Source: Streptomyces sp. NBC_01232
GTDB taxonomy: Bacteria; Actinomycetota; Actinomycetes; Streptomycetales; Streptomycetaceae
Length of the DNA: 64,000 nt
Direction: 5' to 3'
Assembly (NCBI RefSeq): GCF_035989885.1
Contig: NZ_CP108518.1
Coordinates: forward strand, 6,253,001 to 6,317,000
Under the pieces are notes generated by a model that saw nothing but the letters and a program-made list of their open reading frames with translations, was not told the DNA's origin and did not search any database. A program made the position numbers and the translations under genes. This document shows, in pieces, positions 17,348 to 25,696 of this stretch (position 1 is the stretch's first letter; every line of letters starts with the position of its first letter).

Positions 17348-18324
17348 CCGAGACCGCAACGCCCCTGCTGTCCGTACAGGACCTGACCATGACCTTCCCC
17401 GGCCGGCGATCCGTGACCGGGCGCCGGGGGGCGCCCGTGCGCGCCGTCGACGGGGTGTCCTTCGACCTGGCGGCCGGGCAGACCCTCGGCCTGGTCGGGG
17501 AGTCGGGGTGCGGCAAGTCCACCACCGGCCGGATGCTCGTGCGGCTGCTGGAGCCCACGTCGGGCCGGGTCGCCTTCGAGGGCAAGGACATCAGCCGCCT
17601 CTCCCCGTCCGCGATGCGCCCGCTGCGCAAGCACATCCAGATGGTCTTCCAGGACCCCCACTCCTCTCTCAACCCCCGCCAGACCGTGGCCCGGATCATC
17701 TCCGACCCGCTGCTGGTGCAGGGCTGGAGCGCGGGCGATGCCCGCCGGCGGGCCGCCGAGCTGATGGAGCTCGTCGGACTGATCCCCGAACACATCGACC
17801 GCTACCCGCACGAGTTCTCCGGGGGCCAGGCCCAGCGCATCGGCATCGCCCGCTCGCTGTCCACCAGCCCCCGGCTGATCGTCGCCGACGAGCCGGTCTC
17901 CGCGCTGGACGTCTCCGTCCAGGCCCAGATCGTCAACCTGATGGAACGGCTGCGGGCCGAACTCGGCCTCGCCTACGTGTTCATCGCCCACGACCTGTCG
18001 GTGGTCAAACGGGTCAGCGACCGGGTCGCCGTCATGTACCTCGGCAGGATCGTCGAGATCGGGGACAAGAAGTCCCTCTACGAGGACCCGCAGCACCCGT
18101 ACACCCGGGCGCTGTTGTCCGCCGTCCCGCTGCCCGACCCGGCGGCGGAACGGCGGCGGGAGCGGATCGTGCTGCTCGGCGACCCGCCGAGCCCGGCCGC
18201 TCCACCCCCGGGCTGCACCTTCCACCCGCGCTGCCCCAAGGCCCAGCAGCTCTGCCGCACGGAGCGCCCGCTCCTGCGTCTTGCCGCCTCCCGCGAGGTG
18301 GCCTGTCACTTCCCGGGGAACTGA
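17344..18324 (+). CDS. Peptide ABC transporter ATPase, DppF type
   Basis: 326 residues. Walker A is GESGCGKS, the Q-loop is MVFQDPHSSLNP, the signature is FSGGQAQR and Walker B is LIVADEP, with the same C-terminal Cys pattern (GCTFHPRCPKA and VACHF) as its partner. It pairs with the preceding ATPase as a heterodimer. A four-base ATGA overlap with that gene couples translation. It is the last gene of the importer operon, followed 18 bases later by a strong hairpin. Confidence 0.92.
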   Translation: MTETATPLLSVQDLTMTFPGRRSVTGRRGAPVRAVDGVSFDLAAGQTLGLVGESGCGKSTTGRMLVRLLEPTSGRVAFEGKDISRLSPSAMRPLRKHIQMVFQDPHSSLNPRQTVARIISDPLLVQGWSAGDARRRAAELMELVGLIPEHIDRYPHEFSGGQAQRIGIARSLSTSPRLIVADEPVSALDVSVQAQIVNLMERLRAELGLAYVFIAHDLSVVKRVSDRVAVMYLGRIVEIGDKKSLYEDPQHPYTRALLSAVPLPDPAAERRRERIVLLGDPPSPAAPPPGCTFHPRCPKAQQLCRTERPLLRLAASREVACHFPGN

Positions 18325-18342
18325 CGGGACCCACGGGAGGAA

Positions 18343-18380
18343 GCGGCGCCCCGGGGACAAAGACGTCCCCGGGGCGCCGC
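18343..18380 (+). terminator. Terminator of the peptide importer operon
   Basis: Perfect 16-bp GC-rich stem (18343-18358 with 18365-18380) and an AAAGAC loop, 18 bases after the last ATPase stop codon. No T-run. Confidence 0.8.
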
Positions 18381-18499
18381 CGCGTAGGCTCGTCCGCATG
18401 GATGACACCGGGCCGGCCCTGCCCCGGCTGTGACTCCGGGCGCCGCCAAGGGCATTCGGCATTCGGTCCACGACATCGAGGAAACGAGGCGCGCGCCGC

Positions 18500-18820
18500 A
18501 TGACCGAGCAGATACCGAGGAGCATCCGGGGCGGTCCGTTGGTGACAGTCGTAGCGGCGGTCCTCCTGCTGCTGCTGCACACCGCTGCGGGCTTCTTCGT
18601 CCTCGGTGCGCTGCTCACTGAGTCCGAAGGACCCTGGGATCGTACGGTGACGGGCACCGCGCGGCTGATGGCGGGGCTCGGGCTGGTGGTGGAGCTGGTG
18701 GCCCTTGCGGGGACGGCGGCCGGTGTGAACACGGGCCGGCTGCGGCGTTGGTGGTACGCACCGGTGGCGGTGCTGGTCGTCATCGCCCTGGTGCGCATCG
18801 TGTTCGCCCCGCAGCCCTGA
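18500..18820 (+). CDS. Small membrane protein, function unknown
   Basis: 106 residues with three predicted membrane helices (about 14-40, 52-72 and 86-103) joined by short loops; no catalytic motif. The ATG at 18500 follows GAGG by about 11 bases. It lies between the importer terminator and the terminator it shares with the S9 peptidase, so it is probably a separate unit. I do not recognise the family. Confidence 0.7.
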   Translation: MTEQIPRSIRGGPLVTVVAAVLLLLLHTAAGFFVLGALLTESEGPWDRTVTGTARLMAGLGLVVELVALAGTAAGVNTGRLRRWWYAPVAVLVVIALVRIVFAPQP

Positions 18821-18846
18821 CCGCCCCGCCGGCGGGGCGGTCAGGG
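18815..18846. terminator. Bidirectional terminator, perfect 32-nt palindrome
   Basis: CCCTGACCGCCCCGCC followed directly by its reverse complement. It includes the stop codon of the small membrane protein and ends 10 bases before the convergent S9 peptidase stop, so it serves both strands. Confidence 0.75.
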
Positions 18847-18856
18847 CCGAGACGGC

Positions 18857-20914
18857 CTAGGCCAGTTCGCGGCGGAAGAACTCCAGTTCCAGGGCCATCA
18901 GCTTCTCCCGGGTGCCGCCCGGGGTCATGTGCGTGACGCCGGGCAGCGCCAGGAGCTGGTGCGGGCGGCCCGCGTCCGTCAGCGCCTGCGAGAGGCGCAG
19001 GGTGTGCGACGGGTGGACGTTGTCGTCGGCGAGGCCCGTGATCAGCAGCAGGGGGCGGGAGAGCTTCGGGGCGTCGGGGACGAGGGAGTCCCGCTCGTAG
19101 ACCTCCGGGTGATCCTGCGGGAGGCCCAGGTACCGCTCGGTGTACGCGGTGTCGTAGTGCCGGAAGTCGGTCGGCGCGGCCCCGGCCGCCGCCGCGTGGA
19201 AGACGTCCGGGCGGCGCAGTACGGCCATGGCCGCGAGGTAGCCGCCGTACGACCAGCCGCGCACCCCGACCCGGCCGAGGTCGAGGTCGGTGTGGCGGGC
19301 GGCGAGCGCGTGGAGGGCCGCGACCTGGTCGTCGAGGGTGACCTCGGAGAAGCCGCGGTACATGGCGTGGGTGTGGGCGGGGGAGACGTACGGGGTGCCG
19401 CGGTTGTCGACGGTCACCACCGCGAAGCCCTGGTCGGCCCACCACTGGCGGTGCTGGCGGCGGCGCGGATCGGCGGTGATGTCCTGCGCGCCGGGGCCGC
19501 CGTAGCCGTCGACCAGGACCGGTAGCCGCCGGCCGGGGACGTGGTCGCGGGGCAGTACGAGGGCGGTGGGGACGCCGTGTTCGGTGACCCGCTCCAGGAT
19601 CGCGTCCACCCGGTAGGGCAGTGGCTCGGACAGGTCGGCGGGGGACAGCTCCCGCCCGTCGGGGGTGCGTACGGTGCGGCGTACCCCGTCGGGCCCGGCC
19701 GAGGTCAGCAGCAGGGTCCCGGCCGCCGCGGACACGGTGTGCACCCCGGGCCCGTCGGCGAGCGGGGTCAGCTCACCGGTGGCCGGGTCCAGCAGCAGCA
19801 CCTGCTGCTCGGACGGGTCGCGCAGGCCCGCCTCGATCAGCAGCCGGCCCTCGTGGACCCCGGCCACGCAGCGGACCTGGATCCCGTCGCCGGTGAGCAG
19901 CTCGCCGTCCACCGCGAGGGCGCGGGCGGCGCCGCCCGGGGTGTCGGCGGCGGTGAGCATCCGCCCGTCGGCGAGGCGGGCCGGAGTGCCGGGGACCAGC
20001 GGGTCCACCCACTGCGGGTGGGTGGTGCGGGACAGTTCGGTGGTGCGGCCGGTGGCCGGGTCGGCGGAGAGCAGCAGGACGCATCGCTGGAGCCGGTCCT
20101 GGACGGTGAGCAGGATCTCGGTGGCGGACTCCCAGCCCGCGTCGCTCACGTACGGGAAGGCCCCGGCGTCCCAGTCGAGCCGTGTCCGGGATCCGCCCTC
20201 GCCGAGCACCCACAGCTGGACGTCGGCGTTGGGCCCGCCGGCCTCGGGGTACGCGAAGTCCTCGGCGGGGAGCTCGGGGTGTGCCGGGTCGGCGAACCAG
20301 CGCCGCTGGAGGGCGGATTCGTCGACGCGGGCGGCCAGCAGGGTGACCCCGTCGGGGGACCACCAGTGGCCCCGGGTGCGGCCCAGCTCCTCGGCGGCGG
20401 CGAACTCGGCGAGGCCCCAGCGGGCCCCGTCGTCGGGGCTGACCCGGCCGCCCGGGGCGACGTACAGGACGTCGTCGGCGACGTATGCGGTGCGCGAGCC
20501 GTCGGCGTTCGGCCGCGGGTCCAGGGCGGGACCGGCGGCCGGGATCTCCTCGGGCGTTCCGGCTTTGCCGGCGGTGACCTCGAAGAGCCGCCCGTACAGG
20601 GCGAAGACGGCGTGCAGTCCGTCGCCGGAGAGGGCGTACGAGCCGATTCCGGCGGCGACGAGCCGGGTCCGCTCGCGGAGCCGGCGCTCGGCGACCGGCA
20701 GGGACCCAGGCTCGGGGCACAGTTCGCGGGGATCGGCGAGCCGGGTCTCGGCGCCGGTGGCGGTGTCGAGCACCCAGAGGCTGTCGAAGGCGTCGGTGGG
20801 GCCGGTCGAGCGGAGGAACCAGAGCAGCCGGCCGTCGTCCCCGAAGGAGAACGCGCGCGGGGCGCCGTGGGTGAAGCGGGCCGTGCTCGCGGAGAGCCTG
20901 AGGAAGTCATCCAT
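18857..20914 (-). CDS. S9 family prolyl peptidase, dipeptidyl-peptidase IV-like, cytosolic
   Basis: 685 residues. An N-terminal beta-propeller-like region (about 1-430) precedes a C-terminal alpha/beta hydrolase peptidase domain. The serine nucleophile is Ser555 in GWSYGG, with ADDNVH for Asp and GVTHMT for His. There is no signal peptide, so it works inside the cell, probably releasing Xaa-Pro (or Xaa-Hyp) dipeptides from imported peptides; collagen peptides rich in Pro/Hyp are the obvious substrate here. The ATG at 20914 has no ribosome-binding site and lies 9 bases from the operator palindrome, suggesting a very short or leaderless transcript. Acylaminoacyl-peptidase activity is an alternative. 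Confidence 0.88.
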   Translation of the reverse strand: MDDFLRLSASTARFTHGAPRAFSFGDDGRLLWFLRSTGPTDAFDSLWVLDTATGAETRLADPRELCPEPGSLPVAERRLRERTRLVAAGIGSYALSGDGLHAVFALYGRLFEVTAGKAGTPEEIPAAGPALDPRPNADGSRTAYVADDVLYVAPGGRVSPDDGARWGLAEFAAAEELGRTRGHWWSPDGVTLLAARVDESALQRRWFADPAHPELPAEDFAYPEAGGPNADVQLWVLGEGGSRTRLDWDAGAFPYVSDAGWESATEILLTVQDRLQRCVLLLSADPATGRTTELSRTTHPQWVDPLVPGTPARLADGRMLTAADTPGGAARALAVDGELLTGDGIQVRCVAGVHEGRLLIEAGLRDPSEQQVLLLDPATGELTPLADGPGVHTVSAAAGTLLLTSAGPDGVRRTVRTPDGRELSPADLSEPLPYRVDAILERVTEHGVPTALVLPRDHVPGRRLPVLVDGYGGPGAQDITADPRRRQHRQWWADQGFAVVTVDNRGTPYVSPAHTHAMYRGFSEVTLDDQVAALHALAARHTDLDLGRVGVRGWSYGGYLAAMAVLRRPDVFHAAAAGAAPTDFRHYDTAYTERYLGLPQDHPEVYERDSLVPDAPKLSRPLLLITGLADDNVHPSHTLRLSQALTDAGRPHQLLALPGVTHMTPGGTREKLMALELEFFRRELA

Positions 20915-20923
20915 GATCGTAGT

Positions 20924-20942
20924 GTGACATGTGAAATGTCAC
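20924..20942. promoter_or_regulatory. GntR-type operator, 19-bp palindrome GTGACAT-N5-ATGTCAC
   Basis: Perfect 7-bp arms around GTGAA, the most symmetrical copy of the locus motif; it contains GTGAAATGTCAC at 20931-20942. It sits between the divergent S9 peptidase and MFS genes. Toward the MFS gene, GTGACA (20924-20929) and TAGGCT (20949-20954) could form a weak promoter, so both genes may respond. Confidence 0.7.
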
Positions 20943-20997
20943 CCCCACTAGGCTGTTCGAGTGGTGACCCCTGGGGCACGGGCTTAGCGTCGAAAAG

Positions 20998-22551
20998 GTG
21001 GACCCGAACGCATCGCCTGGCAACAACGGGACCGACGGCAAGGTCCGGGCAAGCGGCAGCGGACTCGCCCTGTTCGTCATCGCCTCCTGCCAACTCATGG
21101 TGGTTCTCGACATCACGATCGTGAACATCGCGCTGCCGCACATCCAGACCGCTCTCGACTTCTCGACGGAGAGCCTTTCCTGGGTCGTCAACGCCTACAC
21201 GCTGGCCTTCGGCGGCCTGCTGCTCCTCGGCGGCCGCACCGGCGACATCCTCGGCCGCAAACGCGTCTTCATCTTCGGTGTCCTGCTCTTCGGACTGGCC
21301 TCCCTCCTCGGCGGACTCGCCCAGAACGAAGGCCAGTTGATGGCCGCACGCGCCCTCCAGGGCGTCGGCGGCGCCATCGCCTCGCCCACCTCCCTCGCCC
21401 TGATCACCACCACCTTCCGCGAGGGACCCGCCCGCAACCGGGCGTTCGGCGTGTTCGCCGGGGTCTCGGCCGCCGGCGGCGCCATCGGACTCCTCGCGGG
21501 CGGCATCCTCGTCGAATGGCTCGACTGGCGCTGGGTGCTCTTCGTCAACGTCCCCATCGCCATCGTGATCGCGGTCCTCGCCACGAAGGTCCTGCGCGAG
21601 TCCGAACGCCACCCGGGCCACTTCGACTTCGCCGGCGCGCTGCTGTCCACCCTGGGCATGGTCTCGCTCGTCTACGGCTTCATCCGGGCATCCCAGGAGG
21701 GCTGGGGCGACCCGGTCACCCTCGGATCCTTCGGCGCCGCCGTGGTCCTGCTGACCCTCTTCATCCTCAACGAACGGCGCTCGCCGCAACCGATCACCCC
21801 GCTGCACATGTTCGCCGACCGCAACCGGGCCGGGACCTACGGCATCATGCTCATGCTCGCCTGCGCGATCTTCGGCATGTTCTTCTTCCTGACCCTCTTC
21901 GTGCAGATCGTGCTGGGCTTCAGCCCGATCCAGGCCGGCCTCGCCTTCCTGCCGGTCAGTGCCGTGATCGCCGTGGGCGCCGCGATCACGGCGAAACTGC
22001 TGCCGAAGTTCGGCCCCAAGCCCTTCATGGTCACCGGCGCGCTGTCCTCGGCGGCCGGCCTCGCCTGGCTGACGCAGACCGACGTCGACTCGACGTACCT
22101 CGGCAGCATCCTGGGCCCGATGCTGCTCTTCGCCCTGGGCATGGGCCTGCAGTTCGTCTCGCTGACGCTGATGGCCCTGTCCAACGTCACCGACCGGGAG
22201 TCGGGCGCGGCGTCCGGCCTGCTGAACACGATGCAGCAGGTGGGCGGCTCACTGGGCCTGTCGATCCTGGTGACCGTTTACGGCACGGCCAGCCGCAACG
22301 AGGCCAAGGAGCAGATACCGGAGTTCCTCAGCACGGCCGGCCCGGTGCAGAAGGCCTTCTTCCAGCGCACCGGGCAGCTCCCGAAGCCGTGGAGCGACCA
22401 GGTCCTCACCTCGGGCATAAGCTCGGCCTTCGTCGTGGCCGCACTGTTCACGCTGGTCGGGGCGCTGATCGCACTGTTCGTCATCCAGGTCCGCCCCTCG
22501 GACCTGGAACGTCTCAAGGGCAACCACACACCGGCGGCCGACCACAGCTGA
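20998..22551 (+). CDS. MFS drug/proton antiporter, DHA2 (EmrB/QacA) family
   Basis: 517 residues with about 14 membrane helices. Helix 1 contains LMVVLDITIVNIALPHIQ and helix 2 leads to the motif GRTGDILGRKRVF between helices 2 and 3, both family hallmarks. It is predicted to export small toxic compounds or metabolites by proton exchange. The GTG start at 20998 has only a weak AAAAGG before it. It is divergent from the S9 peptidase across the GntR-type palindrome, so it may be the right-hand boundary of that regulon or an unrelated neighbour. Confidence 0.88.
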   Translation: MDPNASPGNNGTDGKVRASGSGLALFVIASCQLMVVLDITIVNIALPHIQTALDFSTESLSWVVNAYTLAFGGLLLLGGRTGDILGRKRVFIFGVLLFGLASLLGGLAQNEGQLMAARALQGVGGAIASPTSLALITTTFREGPARNRAFGVFAGVSAAGGAIGLLAGGILVEWLDWRWVLFVNVPIAIVIAVLATKVLRESERHPGHFDFAGALLSTLGMVSLVYGFIRASQEGWGDPVTLGSFGAAVVLLTLFILNERRSPQPITPLHMFADRNRAGTYGIMLMLACAIFGMFFFLTLFVQIVLGFSPIQAGLAFLPVSAVIAVGAAITAKLLPKFGPKPFMVTGALSSAAGLAWLTQTDVDSTYLGSILGPMLLFALGMGLQFVSLTLMALSNVTDRESGAASGLLNTMQQVGGSLGLSILVTVYGTASRNEAKEQIPEFLSTAGPVQKAFFQRTGQLPKPWSDQVLTSGISSAFVVAALFTLVGALIALFVIQVRPSDLERLKGNHTPAADHS

Positions 22552-22629
22552 CGGCGCGGGCGGCGACGGCAGCGGTAGCGGCAGCGGCGACGGGAGCGGC
22601 AACGGCAGCCCCCTGGGTGGGCCGGCGGG

Positions 22630-23139
22630 TCACGCCGCGGTGTCGGTGACGCGGGCCGCGAAGGCGTCCAGGTTGTCCGTCATGCGGGCGAGCCGCTCGT
22701 CCAGCGTGAGGGACTCCTCGTACCGCCCGGCGCGCAGCTTCGGCTGCCGCTTGCCGCGTACGTAGAGGGGGCAGGCGAGGTCCGCGCAGATGTACGTGCC
22801 GACCGTGTTGCCCTCACGGCCGCGGGCCCCCGCCAGCGGGGCTGCCAGCAGGGTGACCCCGGAGGAGGCGTGACCCGTGAGGCAGATCTGGCACAGGCTG
22901 GACTTCACCGCGCTGGTGCGGCCGAGGGCCGGTACGCGCAGCGAGATCCCCAGCGGTCCGCCCTCCCGGGGCAGCACCAGATGGGCCCGCAGGGGCGCGC
23001 CCGGGTCCACCCACCCCAGGAAGTCGAGCTCCTGCCAGGGCAGTTCGGCGAAGTCGAGGGGCAGCCGCAGCCGCGCCGCCTCGCCCTTGGTGCTGTTCAC
23101 GAACGACGAGCGGATCTGTTTCTCGGTGAGTGGTTCCAC
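22630..23139 (-). CDS. FBP-domain zinc protein (EF-G-binding, FusB-like fold)
   Basis: 169 residues. The C-terminal half has a treble-clef zinc site with CQIC at about residues 92-95 and C-x4-C (CADLAC) further on, and the N-terminal half is helical with SSFVNSTKGEAARL, the pattern of actinobacterial FBP-domain proteins. Staphylococcal relatives (FusB) bind elongation factor G and release it from fusidic-acid-stalled ribosomes; whether this protein does so is unknown. The GTG start lacks a ribosome-binding site, and TAGGGT lies 8 bases upstream, so leaderless expression is possible. Before it on the plus strand is a run of imperfect GGCAGC repeats (about 22560-22612). Confidence 0.75.
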   Translation of the reverse strand: MEPLTEKQIRSSFVNSTKGEAARLRLPLDFAELPWQELDFLGWVDPGAPLRAHLVLPREGGPLGISLRVPALGRTSAVKSSLCQICLTGHASSGVTLLAAPLAGARGREGNTVGTYICADLACPLYVRGKRQPKLRAGRYEESLTLDERLARMTDNLDAFAARVTDTAA

Positions 23140-23247
23140 GTGGACCGACCCTACGACCGGTTCCGGACCGCCCGCACCCCAATATCCACGGACAATCCGC
23201 CCGGAACCGTCTCCGTCGTCCGTTCGTCATGACCGGACGCCCGGCCG

Positions 23248-24666
23248 CTACCCGTCCGAGCGGCGGATCCGGCACCGCGCCGGACCGTTCGTCCGCAGGG
23301 TGATCCCCGCGCCGACCGGGATCTCGGTGTCCACGGCTTCGAACTCGTACGCCCGCAGGATCATCGCCAGCGCGATCACCGACTCCAGCATCGAGAAGTG
23401 CTGCCCGATGCAGGCGCGCGGTCCCCCGCCGAAGGGGAACCACGCGTACCGCGGACGCCCCGCCTCCGCCTCGGGTGAGAAGCGCTCGGGGTCGAAGCGG
23501 TCCGGGTCCGGCCAGTGGGCGGGGTGGCGGTGCGTCACCCAGGGCGCCAGGATCACGTCCGCGCCCGCGGGGATGGTGTGCTCCCCGATCCGGGTGGTGG
23601 CGACGGCCTTGCGGCCGATGACCGGCGCGGCCGGATAGAGCCGCATGGCCTCCTTGAGGACCTGGGTGAGGTACGGCAGCCGCTCCAGGTCGGCGGCCCC
23701 GGGCGTACGGTCGCCCAGCACGCGGGAAATCTCCTCGCGGGCCCGGTCCTGCTGCTCGGGATGGCGGGCCAGCAGGTGCAGGGCGAAGCAGAGGGAGGTG
23801 GCGGTCGTCTCGTGCCCGGCGAGCAGGAAGATCAGCACCTGGTCGCGCAGCTCGGAGGCGTCGAACTCCCCGTCGTCCGAACTCCTGGCGGCGGCGAGCA
23901 GCGTCAGCAGGTCCTCACCGGCGGCTCCGGCTCCGGACTCCGCCTCCGCCTCCGTCCCGGTCCCGGCGCGCCGACGCTCCGCGATGATCCTGTCGCACAC
24001 CCCGTAGAGCTCGTCCATCGCGGCGGCCGCCCGCCGGTTGCCGGGGGTGGGCCAATGGCGCGGGATGTTGGCGGGGGAGTAGCCGCGGCGCAGCACGTAG
24101 TCGGTGATGACCGGAAAGCATTCGGCCACGACATCGGCGGTGGCCTCGACATCGGTGCCGAAGAGGATGCGGGCCACGGCACGCAGGGCGAGGTGCATCA
24201 TCTCGTCCGAGACGTCGACGACACCGTCGACGGCCTCGCCCCAAGCGCTGATGACCGATGCGGTCTCGGCGGCGATCGCCTCGGCGTAACCGTCCACCCG
24301 GCGCCGGGTGAACAGCGGCTGCACGAGCCGCCGCTGGCGCAGGTAGTCCTCGTCCTGACTGGTCAGCAGCCCGTTGCCGAAGGACTCCCGGACCTCCTGG
24401 TAGAAGCGGTTGTCCTTGCGGAAGCGGGCGGCGTCGGTGGCGAGCACCTGCTGGGCGCCCGCGGGGGAGAAGACGCAGTACAGCTCGGCCCGCATCCCGG
24501 GCGGGCCGGCCGAGATCCGTACCAGGTCACCGTGCTGGTGCTGGGCCCGCAGATAGGTGCCGAGGGAGTCGGACTTCAGGTCGAACAGCGACCCGAGCAA
24601 CGGCACCCCGGTCAGCCCGGGCACCTCCGTCCCCGTGTCCGCGCCGGAGTTCGTTCCCACTGCCAT
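23248..24666 (-). CDS. Cytochrome P450
   Basis: 472 residues. Complete P450 landmarks: the I-helix oxygen-binding motif AGHETTA, the K-helix EAMR, the PERF region FDPERFSPE, and the heme loop FGGGPRACIGQ with the thiolate Cys419. No ferredoxin or reductase gene adjoins it, so electrons come from elsewhere. The length and the LRAQHQHGDLVRISAGPPG N-terminus resemble the CYP102-domain/CYP4-like bacterial class rather than the roughly 400-residue antibiotic P450s. Substrate unknown. A separate unit: 108 bases from the FBP gene and divergent from the amidotransferase. Confidence 0.92.
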   Translation of the reverse strand: MAVGTNSGADTGTEVPGLTGVPLLGSLFDLKSDSLGTYLRAQHQHGDLVRISAGPPGMRAELYCVFSPAGAQQVLATDAARFRKDNRFYQEVRESFGNGLLTSQDEDYLRQRRLVQPLFTRRRVDGYAEAIAAETASVISAWGEAVDGVVDVSDEMMHLALRAVARILFGTDVEATADVVAECFPVITDYVLRRGYSPANIPRHWPTPGNRRAAAAMDELYGVCDRIIAERRRAGTGTEAEAESGAGAAGEDLLTLLAAARSSDDGEFDASELRDQVLIFLLAGHETTATSLCFALHLLARHPEQQDRAREEISRVLGDRTPGAADLERLPYLTQVLKEAMRLYPAAPVIGRKAVATTRIGEHTIPAGADVILAPWVTHRHPAHWPDPDRFDPERFSPEAEAGRPRYAWFPFGGGPRACIGQHFSMLESVIALAMILRAYEFEAVDTEIPVGAGITLRTNGPARCRIRRSDG

Positions 24667-24848
24667 GGCCGCCCCTTCGTCCTACGGAGGCCCGATTCTG
24701 CCGTGCCGGCGCCGCATATGGCGAGGACGGCAGCCGGATCGGGCCGCAGAGTGGCCTGATCACGTTCTTCCCGCCTGCGTGGCGATCAGTGAGGGGTGAA
24801 GCCACAATGGAAAGGCTTTCCGTGCGTCGCACCCCGAGGTGATCGCTC

Positions 24849-25685
24849 ATGTGTCGATGGCTCGCGTATTCGGGAACACCCCTGCTGCTCGAAACCATCC
24901 TCTACAGACCGGCCCACTCGCTGATCGACCAGAGCCTGCACTCCAAGCTGGGTGTGGAGACGACCAATGGCGACGGGTTCGGCGTCGGGTGGTACACGGA
25001 GGAGGAGACGGGCTCCCCGGCGATCCTGCGGGAGATCGGTCCCGCCTGGAACAACCGGAACCTGCGGGAGATCTCGGACCACGTCCGCTCCCCGCTGTTC
25101 TTCGCCCACATCCGGGCGTCGACGGGTACGGCGGTGCAGCAGACGAACTGTCACCCCTTCCGGCACGGCCGCTGGATGTTCATGCACAACGGGTCGATAG
25201 CCGAGTTCCACCGCATGCGGCGGGACCTCACGCTGCTCATCGACCCCGAGCTGTACCCGTACGTCGAGGGAACGACGGACTCCGAGGTGATGTTCCACCT
25301 GGCGCTCACCCTGGGCCTGGAGGAGGACCCGCCCGGCGCGGTGGCCCGGATGGCGGGCGTGGTGGAGCGCGTCGGCCACGAGCACGGTGTGGAGTACCCG
25401 CTCCAGATGACGCTCGCCATCAGCGACGGCGAACGCCTGTGGGCCTTCCGCTACTCCAGCCAGGGCGCGTCGAGGTCGCTGTTCTACAGCAGCCGCGTGG
25501 ACGCCCTGCGCAAGCTGCACCCGGACATGGCGTTCCTCCAGGAAGTCTCCGACGAAACCCGCCTGGTCGTGTCGGAACCCCTCGGTGACCTGCCGGGGGC
25601 CTGGAACCAGGTCCCGGAGAGCTCCTACGGACTCGTCGAGCCGGGCAAGGACGCGCTGTACCCCTTCACCCCGCAGGCCGCGTAG
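24849..25685 (+). CDS. Class II glutamine amidotransferase (YafJ-type)
   Basis: 278 residues. It begins MCRWLAYSGTP, so after removal of Met the N-terminal Cys is the nucleophile of an Ntn-type glutaminase. The sequence TTNGDGFGVGWY and the run HIRASTG, then NCHPFRHGRWMFMHNG, are typical of the fold. It releases ammonia from glutamine or hydrolyses gamma-glutamyl amides. No synthetase domain or partner is adjacent, and no ergothioneine genes are present, so EgtC is unlikely. The acceptor is unknown. Confidence 0.87.
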   Translation: MCRWLAYSGTPLLLETILYRPAHSLIDQSLHSKLGVETTNGDGFGVGWYTEEETGSPAILREIGPAWNNRNLREISDHVRSPLFFAHIRASTGTAVQQTNCHPFRHGRWMFMHNGSIAEFHRMRRDLTLLIDPELYPYVEGTTDSEVMFHLALTLGLEEDPPGAVARMAGVVERVGHEHGVEYPLQMTLAISDGERLWAFRYSSQGASRSLFYSSRVDALRKLHPDMAFLQEVSDETRLVVSEPLGDLPGAWNQVPESSYGLVEPGKDALYPFTPQAA

Positions 25686-25696
25686 GCCCGGGGAGG

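Noticed and set aside
22556..22615. Run of GGCAGC-like repeats as a possible functional repeat or CRISPR-like array
   Set aside because: Imperfect 6-base units over about 60 bases with no spacers; simple-sequence drift in GC-rich DNA.
24849..25685. Assignment of the amidotransferase as EgtC of ergothioneine synthesis
   Set aside because: No egtA, egtB, egtD or egtE genes adjoin it, so only the broad family call is kept.
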